This document shows, piece after piece, positions 47,094 to 56,426 of a DNA stretch of 64,000 nt. The notes under the pieces are model-generated. The model was not told where the DNA came from. It saw only the letters and a list, made by a program, of their open reading frames with translations, and did no database searches. A program made the position numbers and the translations under genes. Source of the stretch: Pedobacter sp. AK013 (GTDB lineage: Bacteria; Bacteroidota; Bacteroidia; Sphingobacteriales; Sphingobacteriaceae); NCBI RefSeq assembly GCF_014205835.1, contig NZ_JACHCQ010000003.1, positions 186,001-250,000 of the forward strand, given 5' to 3'. Every line of letters starts with the position of its first letter. Within the stretch, counting starts at the first letter, position 1.

Positions 47094-47917
47094 TATTTCT
47101 TCCTTCTCTCTATGATGTAACGATTAGAATATTTTTTAAGTTCTCTGGTTTTGTAGCCTTTAGCTAAAACGCCATTTCTTGAACGTGGGTGACCACCTGA
47201 TGATCTACCTTCACCACCACCCATTGGGTGATCTACTGGGTTCATCGCTACCGGTCTAGTTCTCGGACGACGGCCCAACCAACGTTTACGACCTGCTTTA
47301 CCTAATACTTCGTTTGCGTGATCTGAGTTAGATACAGCACCGATAGTAGCAAGACAAGTAGTCAAGATTAAACGGGTTTCGCCTGAAGGCATTTTTAAAG
47401 TAGCATATTTACCATCGCGGGCAGCTAATTGTGCATAAGCACCTGCACTACGAGCTAATTGTGCTCCTTTTCCAGGGTGAATCTCCACGTTGTGGATGAT
47501 AGAACCTAATGGAATGTTCGATAATTTTAAAGTGTTACCTACTTCTGGTGCTGCTTTATCGCCCGATAATAATACCGAACCAACTTGCAATCCTTCAGGA
47601 GCGATGATATAACGCTTCTCGCCATCTGCATAATGTAATAATGCGATGCGGGCAGTACGGTTTGGATCGTATTCAACAGTAGCTACTGTTGCAGGAATAT
47701 CAAATTTATCGCGTTTGAAGTCGATTAAACGATATGATTTTTTGTGACCACCGCCCATGTAGCGCATAGTCATTTTTCCTGTGTTGTTACGTCCACCAGA
47801 CTTTTTTGATGATACAACCAATGATTTTTCGGGCTTGGTTGCTGTAATCTCCGTAAAACTAGCACCAACTCTGAAGCGGGTACCTGGAGTAACTGGTTTA
47901 AATTTTCTTAAGCCCAT
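47093..47917 (-). CDS. rplB: 50S ribosomal protein L2
   Basis: 274 residues; needed for peptidyl transfer. [40 protein letters not shown], and the catalytic-site loop [20 protein letters not shown] with the conserved His. 20 bp after rplW. Confidence 0.98.
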   Translation of the reverse strand: MGLRKFKPVTPGTRFRVGASFTEITATKPEKSLVVSSKKSGGRNNTGKMTMRYMGGGHKKSYRLIDFKRDKFDIPATVATVEYDPNRTARIALLHYADGEKRYIIAPEGLQVGSVLLSGDKAAPEVGNTLKLSNIPLGSIIHNVEIHPGKGAQLARSAGAYAQLAARDGKYATLKMPSGETRLILTTCLATIGAVSNSDHANEVLGKAGRKRWLGRRPRTRPVAMNPVDHPMGGGEGRSSGGHPRSRNGVLAKGYKTRELKKYSNRYIIERRKK

Positions 47918-47937
47918 AGTTATAATGAATTATTAAA

Positions 47938-48228
47938 TTAAAGGGTTGCGTAATAATCTATTGTTTCGCCGTCTTTTAACGTTACGATAGCTTTTTTGTA
48001 TTTCGGGCTACGGCCAGATACAAAACCCGCTTTAGTGTAACGAGATTTAGCTTTTCCATCAACAACCATAGTGTTAACTGCAACGATGGTTACACCGTAC
48101 AATTTCTCAATAGCTGCTTTAATTTGGATTTTGTTAGCCTTATGGTTAACGCTAAAAGTGAAACGGTTAGATTTCTCAGTTAAAGCTGAAGCTTTTTCGG
48201 TTAATATTGGTTTTTTTAAAATTTCCAT
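47938..48228 (-). CDS. rplW: 50S ribosomal protein L23
   Basis: 96 residues from the ATG at 48228 (MEILKKPILTEKASALTEKS); four residues added by a longer start at 48240 would overlap rplD. Exit-tunnel protein that docks trigger factor and SRP. Ends VTLKDGETIDYYATL. 1 bp after rplD. Confidence 0.97.
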   Translation of the reverse strand: MEILKKPILTEKASALTEKSNRFTFSVNHKANKIQIKAAIEKLYGVTIVAVNTMVVDGKAKSRYTKAGFVSGRSPKYKKAIVTLKDGETIDYYATL

Positions 48229-48229
48229 A

Positions 48230-48859
48230 TTACTTGGCAAACGCCTCCTCCAAAGTTTTAACAGAATCAGCAGTTAACACAAGTACACCAGCGTTTAATA
48301 CATCATAAGTATTTAAATCTGCTGCCGAGATTACTTTAGTTTTCTGAACGTTTCTGCTTGATAAATAGATATTATTATTTTGTGCAGGTAAAACCAATAA
48401 AGTTTTTTGAGTATCTACTTTTAAAGCAGCCAATAAACTTGTATAGTTTTTAGTTTTAATGGTATCGAAGTTGAAATCTTCTAAAACTACCACGTTGTTG
48501 TCTTTTGCTTTATAAGCCAAAGCAGATTTACGTGCTAATGATTTTAATTTCTTGTTCAATTTAAAACTGTAATCACGTGGCTGAGGACCGAAAACACGAC
48601 CACCACCGTTAAATAACGGAGATTTAATGCTACCAGCACGGGCACCACCTGTACCTTTTTGTTTGTATAGTTTGCGAGTTGAACCAGCAATCTCATTACG
48701 TTGTTTAGATTTGTGCGTACCTTGACGTTGGTTAGCCAAATACTGCTTAACATCTAAATAAATCGCGTGGTCGTTAGGCTCGATACCAAATACCGATTCA
48801 GGAAGTTGCACCTTGGCACCTGTTTCTTTACCCGAAATGTTTAATACTTTAACTTCCAT
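48230..48859 (-). CDS. rplD: 50S ribosomal protein L4
   Basis: 209 residues. The tunnel loop [19 protein letters not shown] and [20 protein letters not shown] are clear. In E. coli L4 represses the S10 operon. 4 bp after rplC. Confidence 0.98.
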   Translation of the reverse strand: MEVKVLNISGKETGAKVQLPESVFGIEPNDHAIYLDVKQYLANQRQGTHKSKQRNEIAGSTRKLYKQKGTGGARAGSIKSPLFNGGGRVFGPQPRDYSFKLNKKLKSLARKSALAYKAKDNNVVVLEDFNFDTIKTKNYTSLLAALKVDTQKTLLVLPAQNNNIYLSSRNVQKTKVISAADLNTYDVLNAGVLVLTADSVKTLEEAFAK

Positions 48860-48863
48860 CTGA

Positions 48864-49481
48864 TTATTTGTCTAAGATTACGTAAGAACCTTTAGCTCCT
48901 GGAATGGAACCACTAACTACTAATAAGTTTTGCTCAGCATAAACTTTCAAAACCTGTAAGTTTTGAATTTTTACCCTGTCTCCACCTGTTCTTCCAGCCA
49001 TGCGCATTCCTTTGAATACACGTGAAGGGAATGATGATGCTCCCAATGAACCTGGGGCACGTAAACGGTTATGCTGACCGTGAGTCTGCATACCAACACC
49101 GGCAAATCCGTGGCGTTTTACAACACCTTGAAAACCTTTACCTTTTGAGGTACCTACAACATCAACAAAATCGCCTTCTGCGAATGCGTCAACGGTTACT
49201 ACATCACCTAAATTAAGTGAAGTTGTAAACGAATCGAATTCTACCAGCTTGCGTTTCGGAGTTGTGTTTGCTTTCGCGAAATGGCCTTTTAACGGTTGAG
49301 TTGTGTTTTTCTCTTTTTTCTCATCATAACCCAATTGGATTGATGAATACCCGTCTTTTTCTTCGGTCTTTACTTGTGTAACTACACAAGGCCCAGCCTC
49401 GATTACCGTACAAGGAATGTTTCTTCCTTCGGCATCAAAGATACTGGTCATTCCTACTTTTTTTCCAATAATTCCTGACAT
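48864..49481 (-). CDS. rplC: 50S ribosomal protein L3
   Basis: 205 residues from the ATG at 49481 ([20 protein letters not shown]); a 30-residue upstream extension in frame is leader sequence and is rejected. [20 protein letters not shown] and [20 protein letters not shown] confirm L3. Unusually it is the first gene of its transcription unit, because rpsJ lies 7.7 kb away; it has its own promoter and leader. Confidence 0.98.
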   Translation of the reverse strand: MSGIIGKKVGMTSIFDAEGRNIPCTVIEAGPCVVTQVKTEEKDGYSSIQLGYDEKKEKNTTQPLKGHFAKANTTPKRKLVEFDSFTTSLNLGDVVTVDAFAEGDFVDVVGTSKGKGFQGVVKRHGFAGVGMQTHGQHNRLRAPGSLGASSFPSRVFKGMRMAGRTGGDRVKIQNLQVLKVYAEQNLLVVSGSIPGAKGSYVILDK

Positions 49482-49553
49482 TTTATCTTTTCTTTTTAAC
49501 ACCCATCGAAGCAGTAGGGCTTCGTTCAAGGTGGTTGTACATCCCCCGAAAGG
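49482..49553 (-). promoter_or_regulatory. foldable 5' leader of rplC
   Basis: About 70 nt from the predicted start to the ATG. Inner stem CGAAGC (49507-49512) with GCTTCG (49519-49524), extended by CACC (49500-49503) with GGTG (49530-49533); a second small hairpin CCC-CGAAA-GGG lies at 49545-49554. Position and shape fit a ribosomal-protein autoregulatory leader, but no known class is recognised. Confidence 0.4.
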
Positions 49554-49558
49554 GACGG

Positions 49559-49588
49559 CAAAGATAGACAAGAATTATTAATTTTCAA
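49559..49588 (-). promoter_or_regulatory. consensus promoter for the rplC operon
   Basis: TTG (49588-49586), exactly 19 nt, then TATCTTTG (49566-49559): a full match to the Bacteroidetes sigma-A consensus TTG-N19-TAnnTTTG. Confidence 0.85.
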
Positions 49589-49653
49589 ATAGTTAGCCAA
49601 ATATTTTTTCAAATAAATTGCTGATATGATGGGATTTAACTAAAAAAGAGATG

Positions 49654-50049
49654 TTAATGTGCCAAACCACCATTTAAACTGATGGTTATGATCGCTAAAA
49701 TAATAAATCCAATGAGTACATATAGGTAATCGCGCTCAATTAAAAAGCTGAAAATAGCGAAAACAATGCGGGCAATCGGCGTAAAAATCAACATCAGGAT
49801 GCCAAACTGCACAATTGCATCTCCCTGAAAAGTAGATACTCCTTTAAATATAGCCAGTATAGAAGAAAACTTGCTCAGCTCAGGTTTAAAAACTTTATAA
49901 TCGGTAATGGTCCAACTATTATGGATCAGGAAAATGGCGCCACCTATTAAAACAATGCTCATCGAAATAATTACACCTGCGCGCAGAAGCGTGCCTAAAA
50001 TTACCTGAATATCCTTATCGTTTAAGTTTTCTTTTCCTATTGTACTCAT
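49654..50049 (-). CDS. DUF1634 family membrane protein
   Basis: 131 residues, three hydrophobic segments (VIISMSIVLIGGAIFLI; FGILMLIFTPIARIVFAIF; LYVLIGFIILAIITISL). DUF1634 proteins are routinely encoded next to TauE/SafE exporters, as here: its ATG overlaps the TauE stop (TAATG). Presumed accessory subunit. First gene of the insert that separates rplC from rpsJ. Confidence 0.88.
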   Translation of the reverse strand: MSTIGKENLNDKDIQVILGTLLRAGVIISMSIVLIGGAIFLIHNSWTITDYKVFKPELSKFSSILAIFKGVSTFQGDAIVQFGILMLIFTPIARIVFAIFSFLIERDYLYVLIGFIILAIITISLNGGLAH

Positions 50050-50882
50050 TATAATCCGCTTATTCCTTTATAAATCATCTGCAATGCCAAGAATACAACA
50101 ACTACGGCAAATATCATTTTGAGCTTATCGGTTTTGGCTCGTAATAAAATTTTTGAGCCAATAGTTGCGCCTGTTAGCACCCCAACACAAACGGGCATGG
50201 CAATGCCCGGATCGATCTGGCCGCGATGTAAGTAAACCACTGCACTTGCAGCAGCAGTAACACCCATCATAAAATTACTTGTTGTGGTTGATACCTTAAA
50301 GGGCAAACGCATAATATTATCCATCGCGATTACTTTTAATGCCCCACTCCCAATACCCAGCAAGCCCGATAATGTTCCGGCAAAAAGCATCATTAAAAAA
50401 CCTCCCGGAACATGTTTTACCGCATATGGATGATCTATACCTTTATCTGGATAAGATCCATTGAGCTTAAAAAAATTGGCCCATTTATCGGTGTTATCCA
50501 AAGTAGTATGATCTACCTTTTTCTTTAGTGTCATGATGGCCGAAAAAATCAGGATACAGCCAAATAGAATAGCAATATAGTTGGCGTTTAGATAAACAGC
50601 TACAATTGCACCGCACACCGCACCTATTGTGGTCGCGATTTCTAAAAACATTCCAATCCGGATATTGGTAATCCCTTCTTTTACATAAGCCGCTGCAGAA
50701 CCCGAAGAGGTTGCAATAACAGAAACAATCGATGCACCTATAGCATAATGGATATCAACCCCTAAAGCTAAAGTGAGCAATGGAATAATAATTACTCCCC
50801 CACCCAAGCCCGTTAGTGAACCCAATAATCCGGCTAAAAAAGCACCTAATAAAATGATAATGGTAAACAGCAATACCGACAT
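50049..50882 (-). CDS. TauE/SafE family anion exporter
   Basis: 277 residues, about eight membrane helices in two repeats, beginning with the family motif AGLLGSLTGLGGGVIIIPLL and its second copy GTLSGLLGIGSGALKVIAMD. It probably exports sulfite, sulfoacetate or a related anion. A -7 box TATATTTG lies 4 bp before the ATG on the minus strand, so the message may be almost leaderless. Confidence 0.9.
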   Translation of the reverse strand: MSVLLFTIIILLGAFLAGLLGSLTGLGGGVIIIPLLTLALGVDIHYAIGASIVSVIATSSGSAAAYVKEGITNIRIGMFLEIATTIGAVCGAIVAVYLNANYIAILFGCILIFSAIMTLKKKVDHTTLDNTDKWANFFKLNGSYPDKGIDHPYAVKHVPGGFLMMLFAGTLSGLLGIGSGALKVIAMDNIMRLPFKVSTTTSNFMMGVTAAASAVVYLHRGQIDPGIAMPVCVGVLTGATIGSKILLRAKTDKLKMIFAVVVVFLALQMIYKGISGL

Positions 50883-51075
50883 GCGGGCAAATATAATGCA
50901 CTCTTTTTGGGTAAACGAAGAATTAAGGGAATAAAATAAAGTCTATATGTTATATCGATGATGTAAGATCGGAGGCGGAAAATGGAAGTTTACAGCATCG
51001 TAATTTTGAATGGGTGAATTATGAATGTGTAAATATAGCACCTGTCCTTTAGATCATTCAAAATTCAATCATTAA

Positions 51076-51669
51076 CTATGACTTATAATGAAGTTTACTT
51101 TCCTTATTCAAATCAACATCCCGAAAACTTTCAAGTAGTTCGAAAGCAATTTGCCGAACGATTTCAGGAATTGGGTTAATGGCCGATTTGTTGCCTTCAG
51201 CATCTTTAATCGTCCAGCCCGAAGTATTTAGCACCAAGGGCTCGGTATTAGCTAATGATTTAATTATTTTAGCTCTTGTAAAAGCAATCCCGTCCGAATC
51301 GACGATTATTTTTTTATTGTTCCACCAGTTTTCTTGTGTTACTGCGTTTAAAGCAGAACGGTCTAACCTGGCAGCATACCCCCACCCCGTTCCAGTATGA
51401 TGCGCCAGTTTCAATAATCCGATAAAATTAGTGAGGCTTTTGGAATTATAAATCTCCGAACTGCAATACATATCGAGATGGCTTAATTTAAGCTGGCTCA
51501 CCAATGCTTTTGCATGATCGGAGTTATGGAAAATCACAACGATTTTTTCGGCAATTGACGGAATAGCAGCATCAGTTCCTTTATCGTACTCCCTACAAAG
51601 TATTTCTATCTCTATTAATTGTTGTTGCAACAGCGAAACCAGTTCAGGTTTAGGCAGCGTGGTCTTCAT
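51076..51669 (-). CDS. hypothetical protein next to prephenate dehydrogenase
   Basis: 197 residues, soluble, no signal peptide and no motif I recognise. Segments such as LHLDMYCSS-like (LKLSHLDMYCSSEIYNSK) and LAHHTGTGWGYAARLDRSAL look enzyme-like or structural but are not diagnostic. It begins 9 bp after the prephenate dehydrogenase stop, so the two are probably one operon. Confidence 0.75.
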   Translation of the reverse strand: MKTTLPKPELVSLLQQQLIEIEILCREYDKGTDAAIPSIAEKIVVIFHNSDHAKALVSQLKLSHLDMYCSSEIYNSKSLTNFIGLLKLAHHTGTGWGYAARLDRSALNAVTQENWWNNKKIIVDSDGIAFTRAKIIKSLANTEPLVLNTSGWTIKDAEGNKSAINPIPEIVRQIAFELLESFRDVDLNKESKLHYKS

Positions 51670-51678
51670 TCCTGATGG

Positions 51679-52935
51679 TTACTTCCCTAACCGCTTAATC
51701 ATCTCGGCACTCAAATCCCTACCATCATTTAAACGGTTGGCAAAAAATGATTTTGCTGCTTCAAAATGTTCTTTGTAGCCCTTTAAATCGCCATAACCTA
51801 TAATAGAAGCCCATTCATGTACAGCAGTATGGAATTCTAAATCATCACCACGGATCGATTTATCATACAAAGCAGTGTTGATCGATTCCTCTAACATGGC
51901 TTCGTTTTTGAAAAGATATTCGGCAATACCCAACCTCAATTTAAAAGGTGGTGTTTGGCAGATCAGGTTATCATAAGGATTTACCCCCATTTTATACCAG
52001 GCATATACCATACTCAGCAAACTTAAATGCGAATTTGGTTTCTGTTTATGACTGGCGTCTGATAGGCTGAATTCTTTCATAATATTATCATCCAATAGCA
52101 AAAGTGAACGGCTCTCATGAAAGACAAAATCACGTGCCGCATAGATCTTTTCTCTAAACGCTGCCTCATTTTCGCAGATCATCAGTTTAAACAGCTCAGA
52201 TTCTGCCTGGGCATAATATTTTACCTGTTTCTGTGCATAAGGATTTAAAATGGCTAAACCGGCATAAATGTGCGATTTGTAACTAAAAATCCTCAGTGTG
52301 GTCAAAATTTTCACATTATCGATTCCACCCGCATAAGCAGGATTATCCCAGGGGAAGAAACCTGCATTTTTCCATGCTGAGCCCATACTTTCGAAACCCA
52401 TGTGTGTTACCGCCTGTGTATCGGCCACAATGCGATCGTGCTCCCTGTAATCGTCCATTTCTATAATGTTCGATTTTAAAGATTTATAAATTTCTAAAGC
52501 TTTAGCATAAACAGCATCGGTAGCACGGTGACGTACCACCACAAGTGTTTGCCCCTCCGGGCTAAATGCCGGACCATGCAAAGAATGGCAGGTTACAATC
52601 TGCGTATCTTCTGGAAGGTGTTTTTCGAAAGCAGCAATTTCAGGATGTTTAACCGAGGTTTGCCCGGCAACTATGGCACCATATTTTGTTGAACGGGCAA
52701 AAGTAGCCACTACCTCATCAATTTTTTCAGCTTCAACACAATAGATAATAAAGTCTGATTTACGGGCAACCTCATGACCATCGATTAAGACTTCGATTCC
52801 TTTAGGTTCCAGCTCATTTTTTAAATCTGTAAAACGTAAGGGCATATCTGCCCCACATACCTTATAACCCGCGTTTACAAAAGATAGTGCATACAATTTG
52901 CCCATATCTCCTAAACCAATAATTCCTATTTGCAT
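51679..52935 (-). CDS. prephenate dehydrogenase, fungal Tyr1-like
   Basis: 418 residues. Tyrosine biosynthesis: oxidative decarboxylation of prephenate to 4-hydroxyphenylpyruvate. The Rossmann start is IGIIGLGDMGKLYALSF. From memory, blocks GGIDNVKILTTLRIFSYKSH, HDRIVADTQAVTH, SMGSAWKNAG, GQTSVKHPEIAAFEKHLP and PNSHLSLLSMVYAWYKMG match yeast Tyr1 closely over the whole length (~450 residues there). Standard bacterial TyrA is ~280-370 residues and does not carry this long C-terminal region. A -7-like TACATTTG is just upstream of the ATG. Confidence 0.85.
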   Translation of the reverse strand: MQIGIIGLGDMGKLYALSFVNAGYKVCGADMPLRFTDLKNELEPKGIEVLIDGHEVARKSDFIIYCVEAEKIDEVVATFARSTKYGAIVAGQTSVKHPEIAAFEKHLPEDTQIVTCHSLHGPAFSPEGQTLVVVRHRATDAVYAKALEIYKSLKSNIIEMDDYREHDRIVADTQAVTHMGFESMGSAWKNAGFFPWDNPAYAGGIDNVKILTTLRIFSYKSHIYAGLAILNPYAQKQVKYYAQAESELFKLMICENEAAFREKIYAARDFVFHESRSLLLLDDNIMKEFSLSDASHKQKPNSHLSLLSMVYAWYKMGVNPYDNLICQTPPFKLRLGIAEYLFKNEAMLEESINTALYDKSIRGDDLEFHTAVHEWASIIGYGDLKGYKEHFEAAKSFFANRLNDGRDLSAEMIKRLGK

Positions 52936-53105
52936 GAAACAAATGTAACCTATCGCAAATAAATTTATAATAAAACTTAGATAAAATTGTTATTTAGAAT
53001 GTTAAACCAAAACAATTTTATCGATTTGCCAAAACCTTAAACAAATTTACTAACCGGGAAATAGATAAAAATGTAGTTTTACATTCTAACACCTATATTT
53101 AAACT

Positions 53106-53717
53106 ATGCAGAAAATTAAACACACCCTATTGTTTTTAGGCGCTATGCTATTTTTAAACGTTGCGTTTGGGCAAACTTTGCCTGACACTACAAAAAATAC
53201 TGATCCATCTCTAAATGGCCAGTACCAATTCATGTTAAAGAAATCCAAGAGCTTCAACGGCGCAAGGCTGATTAACCCAAACCGGTTATCATCTTTATGG
53301 AAAAGTGTTAACGATACGCTAAGAAAGGAACGCAAGCAATTGCAGGAGGCCAGGCAGGAAATTAAAGCGCAGGCTGGTAATATTTTGAGCTTAAAAGGTG
53401 AAGTAACCGGAAAAGAAAGCTCGCTGGCCAATGCTACTGCTTCGGTTAATGAAATTAAGTTTTTAGGTATTGCCTTTGATAAAGGAACCTACAACACCAT
53501 TGTATGGTCGATAATTATTATACTGGCCATTGGCTTGGCTTTTATTATTTTCCAATCTGGCAAATTAAGGCACGAGGCTAAGTATCGTACAGAACTTTAC
53601 CAGGAAGTGGCCGACGAGTTTCAGGCACACAAAGTAAAGGCAAAAGATAAAGAAATGAAACTTGCACGTGAGCTGCAGGATGAGCGTAATAAATGGGACG
53701 ATGGCCGGGGAAGATAA
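53106..53717 (+). CDS. exported coiled-coil membrane protein, unknown function
   Basis: 203 residues: signal peptide 1-23 (LLFLGAMLFLNVAFGQ), a region with RKERKQLQEARQEIKAQAGN predicted as coiled coil, one membrane helix (about 136-152, IVWSIIIILAIGLAFIIF), then a charged helical tail (EMKLARELQDERNKWDDGRG). Relatives in this phylum are sometimes labelled tRNA (guanine-N1)-methyltransferase, which this sequence does not support. Stand-alone gene. Confidence 0.82.
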   Translation: MQKIKHTLLFLGAMLFLNVAFGQTLPDTTKNTDPSLNGQYQFMLKKSKSFNGARLINPNRLSSLWKSVNDTLRKERKQLQEARQEIKAQAGNILSLKGEVTGKESSLANATASVNEIKFLGIAFDKGTYNTIVWSIIIILAIGLAFIIFQSGKLRHEAKYRTELYQEVADEFQAHKVKAKDKEMKLARELQDERNKWDDGRGR

Positions 53718-54100
53718 CTTAATCTTTCGGCAGGCTACCATTGACAGACTTCAATAGAAAAATCATCATCTCGGACCGAAGCAATACGGAGCGCAGAGAT
53801 CTTTAAAACTATTGATTTATGCTATAAATTAAAATTCAGGACGACAATACTTTTTTATTATAAGTAAAGCAGGGCTTGTGGCACTTCGGTTCTGCTAGCC
53901 CCGTCATTCGCTACTTCCGATGAAGAATCGGAATCGCTACTGGTTAATTCCACTTACGGTAGTACCATTTGGCCAACTAAACCCCAATCAGGATGCCAAC
54001 TCCTTTAATTGGCAGAAGCAAGAGCGGGAATACTCTTCCCTAAAAGCTACCACAACTTCATTCAAAAAAATGACGATTTTTAAAAAACATGTTAAAACAG
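53718..54100. repeat. gene-free spacer with several degenerate repeats
   Basis: Half a REP-like unit at about 53764-53800 (TCATCTCGGACCGAAGC); CTACCATTGACAG at 53735-53747 (reverse complement at 15005); and GC-rich repeat text at 53880-53960 with TTCCGATGAAGAATCGGAA hairpin. An open frame 53920-54132 crosses it and the dGTPase end; it is rejected as a gene. Confidence 0.5.
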
Positions 54101-55444
54101 CTACGTTTCTGAAGGAAAAGATATTCCCTTAATATTCCGATATAAATCTACAGCATAAAGATCTGTCATACCCGAAACAAAATCCAATACACTCTGTATA
54201 ATAGAATAAATATCGGTTAAATCGGTATGATATTGTTTAGGAATAAGTTTAACCAGTTTCTTGTAATAGTGTGTATTGTTATGAATAAGTGCAGGAACAA
54301 ACTCTTCTAATAAACCAGCCATAATTTTGTAACCAGCTACCTCTTTTTGTATAACCGACGAGAAATTGTAGATACGCTCAACTGAGATTTTTTCTACGGC
54401 TTTCCAGGCTGAAATATAGGGTTCGGGCAGTAAATCGGTTAAACTTTGATTAAGCTCCCCTTTCAATAATTTTTCTTGTTCTCTAAAAAATATGGCTGCA
54501 CATTGGTTAGTTAACGTGTTAATTGCTTTTGCCCTTAACAAACCGATTTTTGCATCGTCGTCTTCATAATCATTTTTTAAACGATCTTCTATGGTGCTAG
54601 AATTGGCAAATGGCAACAGATAACTTTTTACTTCTTCGTATGAAAGTATCTTTAATCGGTGTGCATCTTCCAAATCAATGATGCTATAGCAGATATCATC
54701 GGCAGCTTCTACCAGATAAACCAAAGGATGGCGTTTATAAATGAGATATTCGCCTTCTTCTTTCTCCAAATGAAGTTCGGCTGCGATCTTTTGAAAAGTT
54801 TCTTCTTCTGACTGAAAAAAACCGTATTTCTTACGGTGCAATAACCCCTTTTGTTTACCCGCAATTGAAGCGCAGGGATACTTTGCAATCGACGCCAGAG
54901 TAGAATAAGTTAAGGCATAGGCATCGTTGCCTTTTCCTTTTAAAGGATGGGTAAGAATCCGGATGGCATTTGCATTACCTTCAAAATTAATTAAATCGTG
55001 CCACTGCGATTCGTTCATTTCTTTCTGATAAACTTTCCCATCACCATCGGTAAAATATCGTGAAATAGCTGCTTCTCCTGAGTGCCCAAAGGCTGGGTTT
55101 CCTAAATCATGCGCTAATGCAGCCGCGGCCACTATATTACCTACTTCATTAATTAAAGGAACATCTTTAATCAGTTGCAGCTGATGTTCTTCCACACTTT
55201 TTAAAAATATATTTGCCATTGAGCGGGCTACGCTGGCAACCTCTAAACTATGTGTTAAGCGGTTGTGTACAAAAACACTTCCAGGTAATGGGAAAACCTG
55301 GGTTTTATTCTGCAATCTTCTAAAAGGAGATGAAAAAATCAACCGGTCGTAATCACGCTGAAAATCTGAACGTGCCCGATCTGTGCTGGCACCATATTGC
55401 TCTTGTCCGTATCTCCTATTCGAAAGTAAATATTTCCACTCCAT
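54101..55444 (-). CDS. dgt: deoxyguanosinetriphosphate triphosphohydrolase (dGTPase)
   Basis: 447 residues, HD-domain phosphohydrolase. Hydrolyses dGTP to deoxyguanosine and triphosphate. Metal ligands: His in NRLTHSLEVASVARSMA, HD in AAALAHDLGNPAFGHSGE, and Asp in YLVEAADDICYSIIDLED. Length and motifs fit the Dgt subfamily. Stand-alone, divergent from the small 55588 gene. Confidence 0.94.
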   Translation of the reverse strand: MEWKYLLSNRRYGQEQYGASTDRARSDFQRDYDRLIFSSPFRRLQNKTQVFPLPGSVFVHNRLTHSLEVASVARSMANIFLKSVEEHQLQLIKDVPLINEVGNIVAAAALAHDLGNPAFGHSGEAAISRYFTDGDGKVYQKEMNESQWHDLINFEGNANAIRILTHPLKGKGNDAYALTYSTLASIAKYPCASIAGKQKGLLHRKKYGFFQSEEETFQKIAAELHLEKEEGEYLIYKRHPLVYLVEAADDICYSIIDLEDAHRLKILSYEEVKSYLLPFANSSTIEDRLKNDYEDDDAKIGLLRAKAINTLTNQCAAIFFREQEKLLKGELNQSLTDLLPEPYISAWKAVEKISVERIYNFSSVIQKEVAGYKIMAGLLEEFVPALIHNNTHYYKKLVKLIPKQYHTDLTDIYSIIQSVLDFVSGMTDLYAVDLYRNIKGISFPSET

Positions 55445-55587
55445 TTATCCCGTTGGCATTTAAAATTTGGCGCAAGTTAAACAAAACGCGAAAATGGTTA
55501 AGCATAAAAATTTAGGTAAATTTTACCATTAAAATTGTGCTTCAAACTATTTCTAACCTCATCTGTTTAGTATAAATAGATAATACT

Positions 55588-55950
55588 ATGAAAACGAATA
55601 TATATAACAAGAAAGAGCATATTGAAGGTTATGTAGGATCGGGTGATGGGCAATCAGAAAAATCTGATGTACAAAAAGCTTACGATGCAGGTAACAACAC
55701 CGATATAGTAACCAGTTATGGAAAAGAACCGAGCGAGTTGATTAAAGGAAATCCTTTAGCCAAAGACGGCCTGGATAATTCTGGCACACAAGGCAAAGAT
55801 TCGCTTAGCGATGACGCATATAATAGCGCTGATAAAAACCCAACCATAAAGAGCGCCGCAAGCCATACCGGAAGTTCATCTGAAGATTTTAAAACAAATA
55901 CTGGCATTAATGAGGCGGATGAAAACCATGCATTAAATACAGGAATATAA
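55588..55950 (+). CDS. small, very hydrophilic, probably disordered protein
   Basis: 120 residues, no hydrophobic core, rich in Asp, Ser, Asn, Gly and Lys (DGQSEKSDVQKAYDAGNNTD; SADKNPTIKSAASHTGSSSE). No signal peptide. One of four such genes in the insert between rpsJ and rplC. Probably a stress-type protein; no family recognised. Starts after a spacer of 143 bp and is followed 10 bp later by a partner on the same strand. Confidence 0.7.
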   Translation: MKTNIYNKKEHIEGYVGSGDGQSEKSDVQKAYDAGNNTDIVTSYGKEPSELIKGNPLAKDGLDNSGTQGKDSLSDDAYNSADKNPTIKSAASHTGSSSEDFKTNTGINEADENHALNTGI

Positions 55951-55960
55951 ACAGGCAATT

Positions 55961-56155
55961 ATGGGAATATTAAAATATGCTGTTTTAGGGGCAGCAGCCA
56001 TATATGGTTTTAAGTATGCCACAAAAAAGCGGGCAGCTGATGGAAAATCATTAATTGACGACTTAAAGGAAAAAGTTCCAGCATACATAGATAAGATTAA
56101 GAATTATTCTGAAAAAATAAGACAGGATTATCGGCAAACAAGTGATTTATACTGA
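55961..56155 (+). CDS. small YtxH-like protein with membrane segment
   Basis: 64 residues: a short Gly/Ala-rich hydrophobic start (ILKYAVLGAAAIYGFKYA) followed by a charged amphipathic helix (SLIDDLKEKVPAYIDKIKNY). This layout resembles YtxH-type stress proteins but the match is weak. 10 bp after the disordered protein gene, likely same operon. Confidence 0.65.
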   Translation: MGILKYAVLGAAAIYGFKYATKKRAADGKSLIDDLKEKVPAYIDKIKNYSEKIRQDYRQTSDLY

Positions 56156-56186
56156 CAGTTAACCTAGTACAGAAATACACATTAGC

Positions 56187-56200
56187 TTGACATATATCAA
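56187..56200. promoter_or_regulatory. near-palindrome TTGACATATATCAA
   Basis: One base away from the perfect palindrome at 14084-14097, in the spacer (56156-56426) between convergent small genes. Nothing else is seen in this spacer. Confidence 0.25.
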
Positions 56201-56426
56201 TATATTAATACCAAAGGTCTTGTAAATTGACGATAAGTTCTTGAAATTTGCAGCGCTGTAGGATTCGCGACAAAGATTAAAAAAAAATCAGAGACTAACG
56301 ATTTAAGGGCATTTGTTCTTGATTAACGCATTTCAGTTGTGGAATCCTAATTAATTTCCATCTACCGGAAAATGCATAAATTTTATAAAGGGATTATTCT
56401 ATATGGATAGTCTCTTTATAACCAGA

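Noticed and set aside
53920-54132. 70-residue plus-strand ORF overlapping the dgt end
   Set aside because: Lies in degenerate repeat DNA and antisense to the end of dgt; no signal, motif or promoter.
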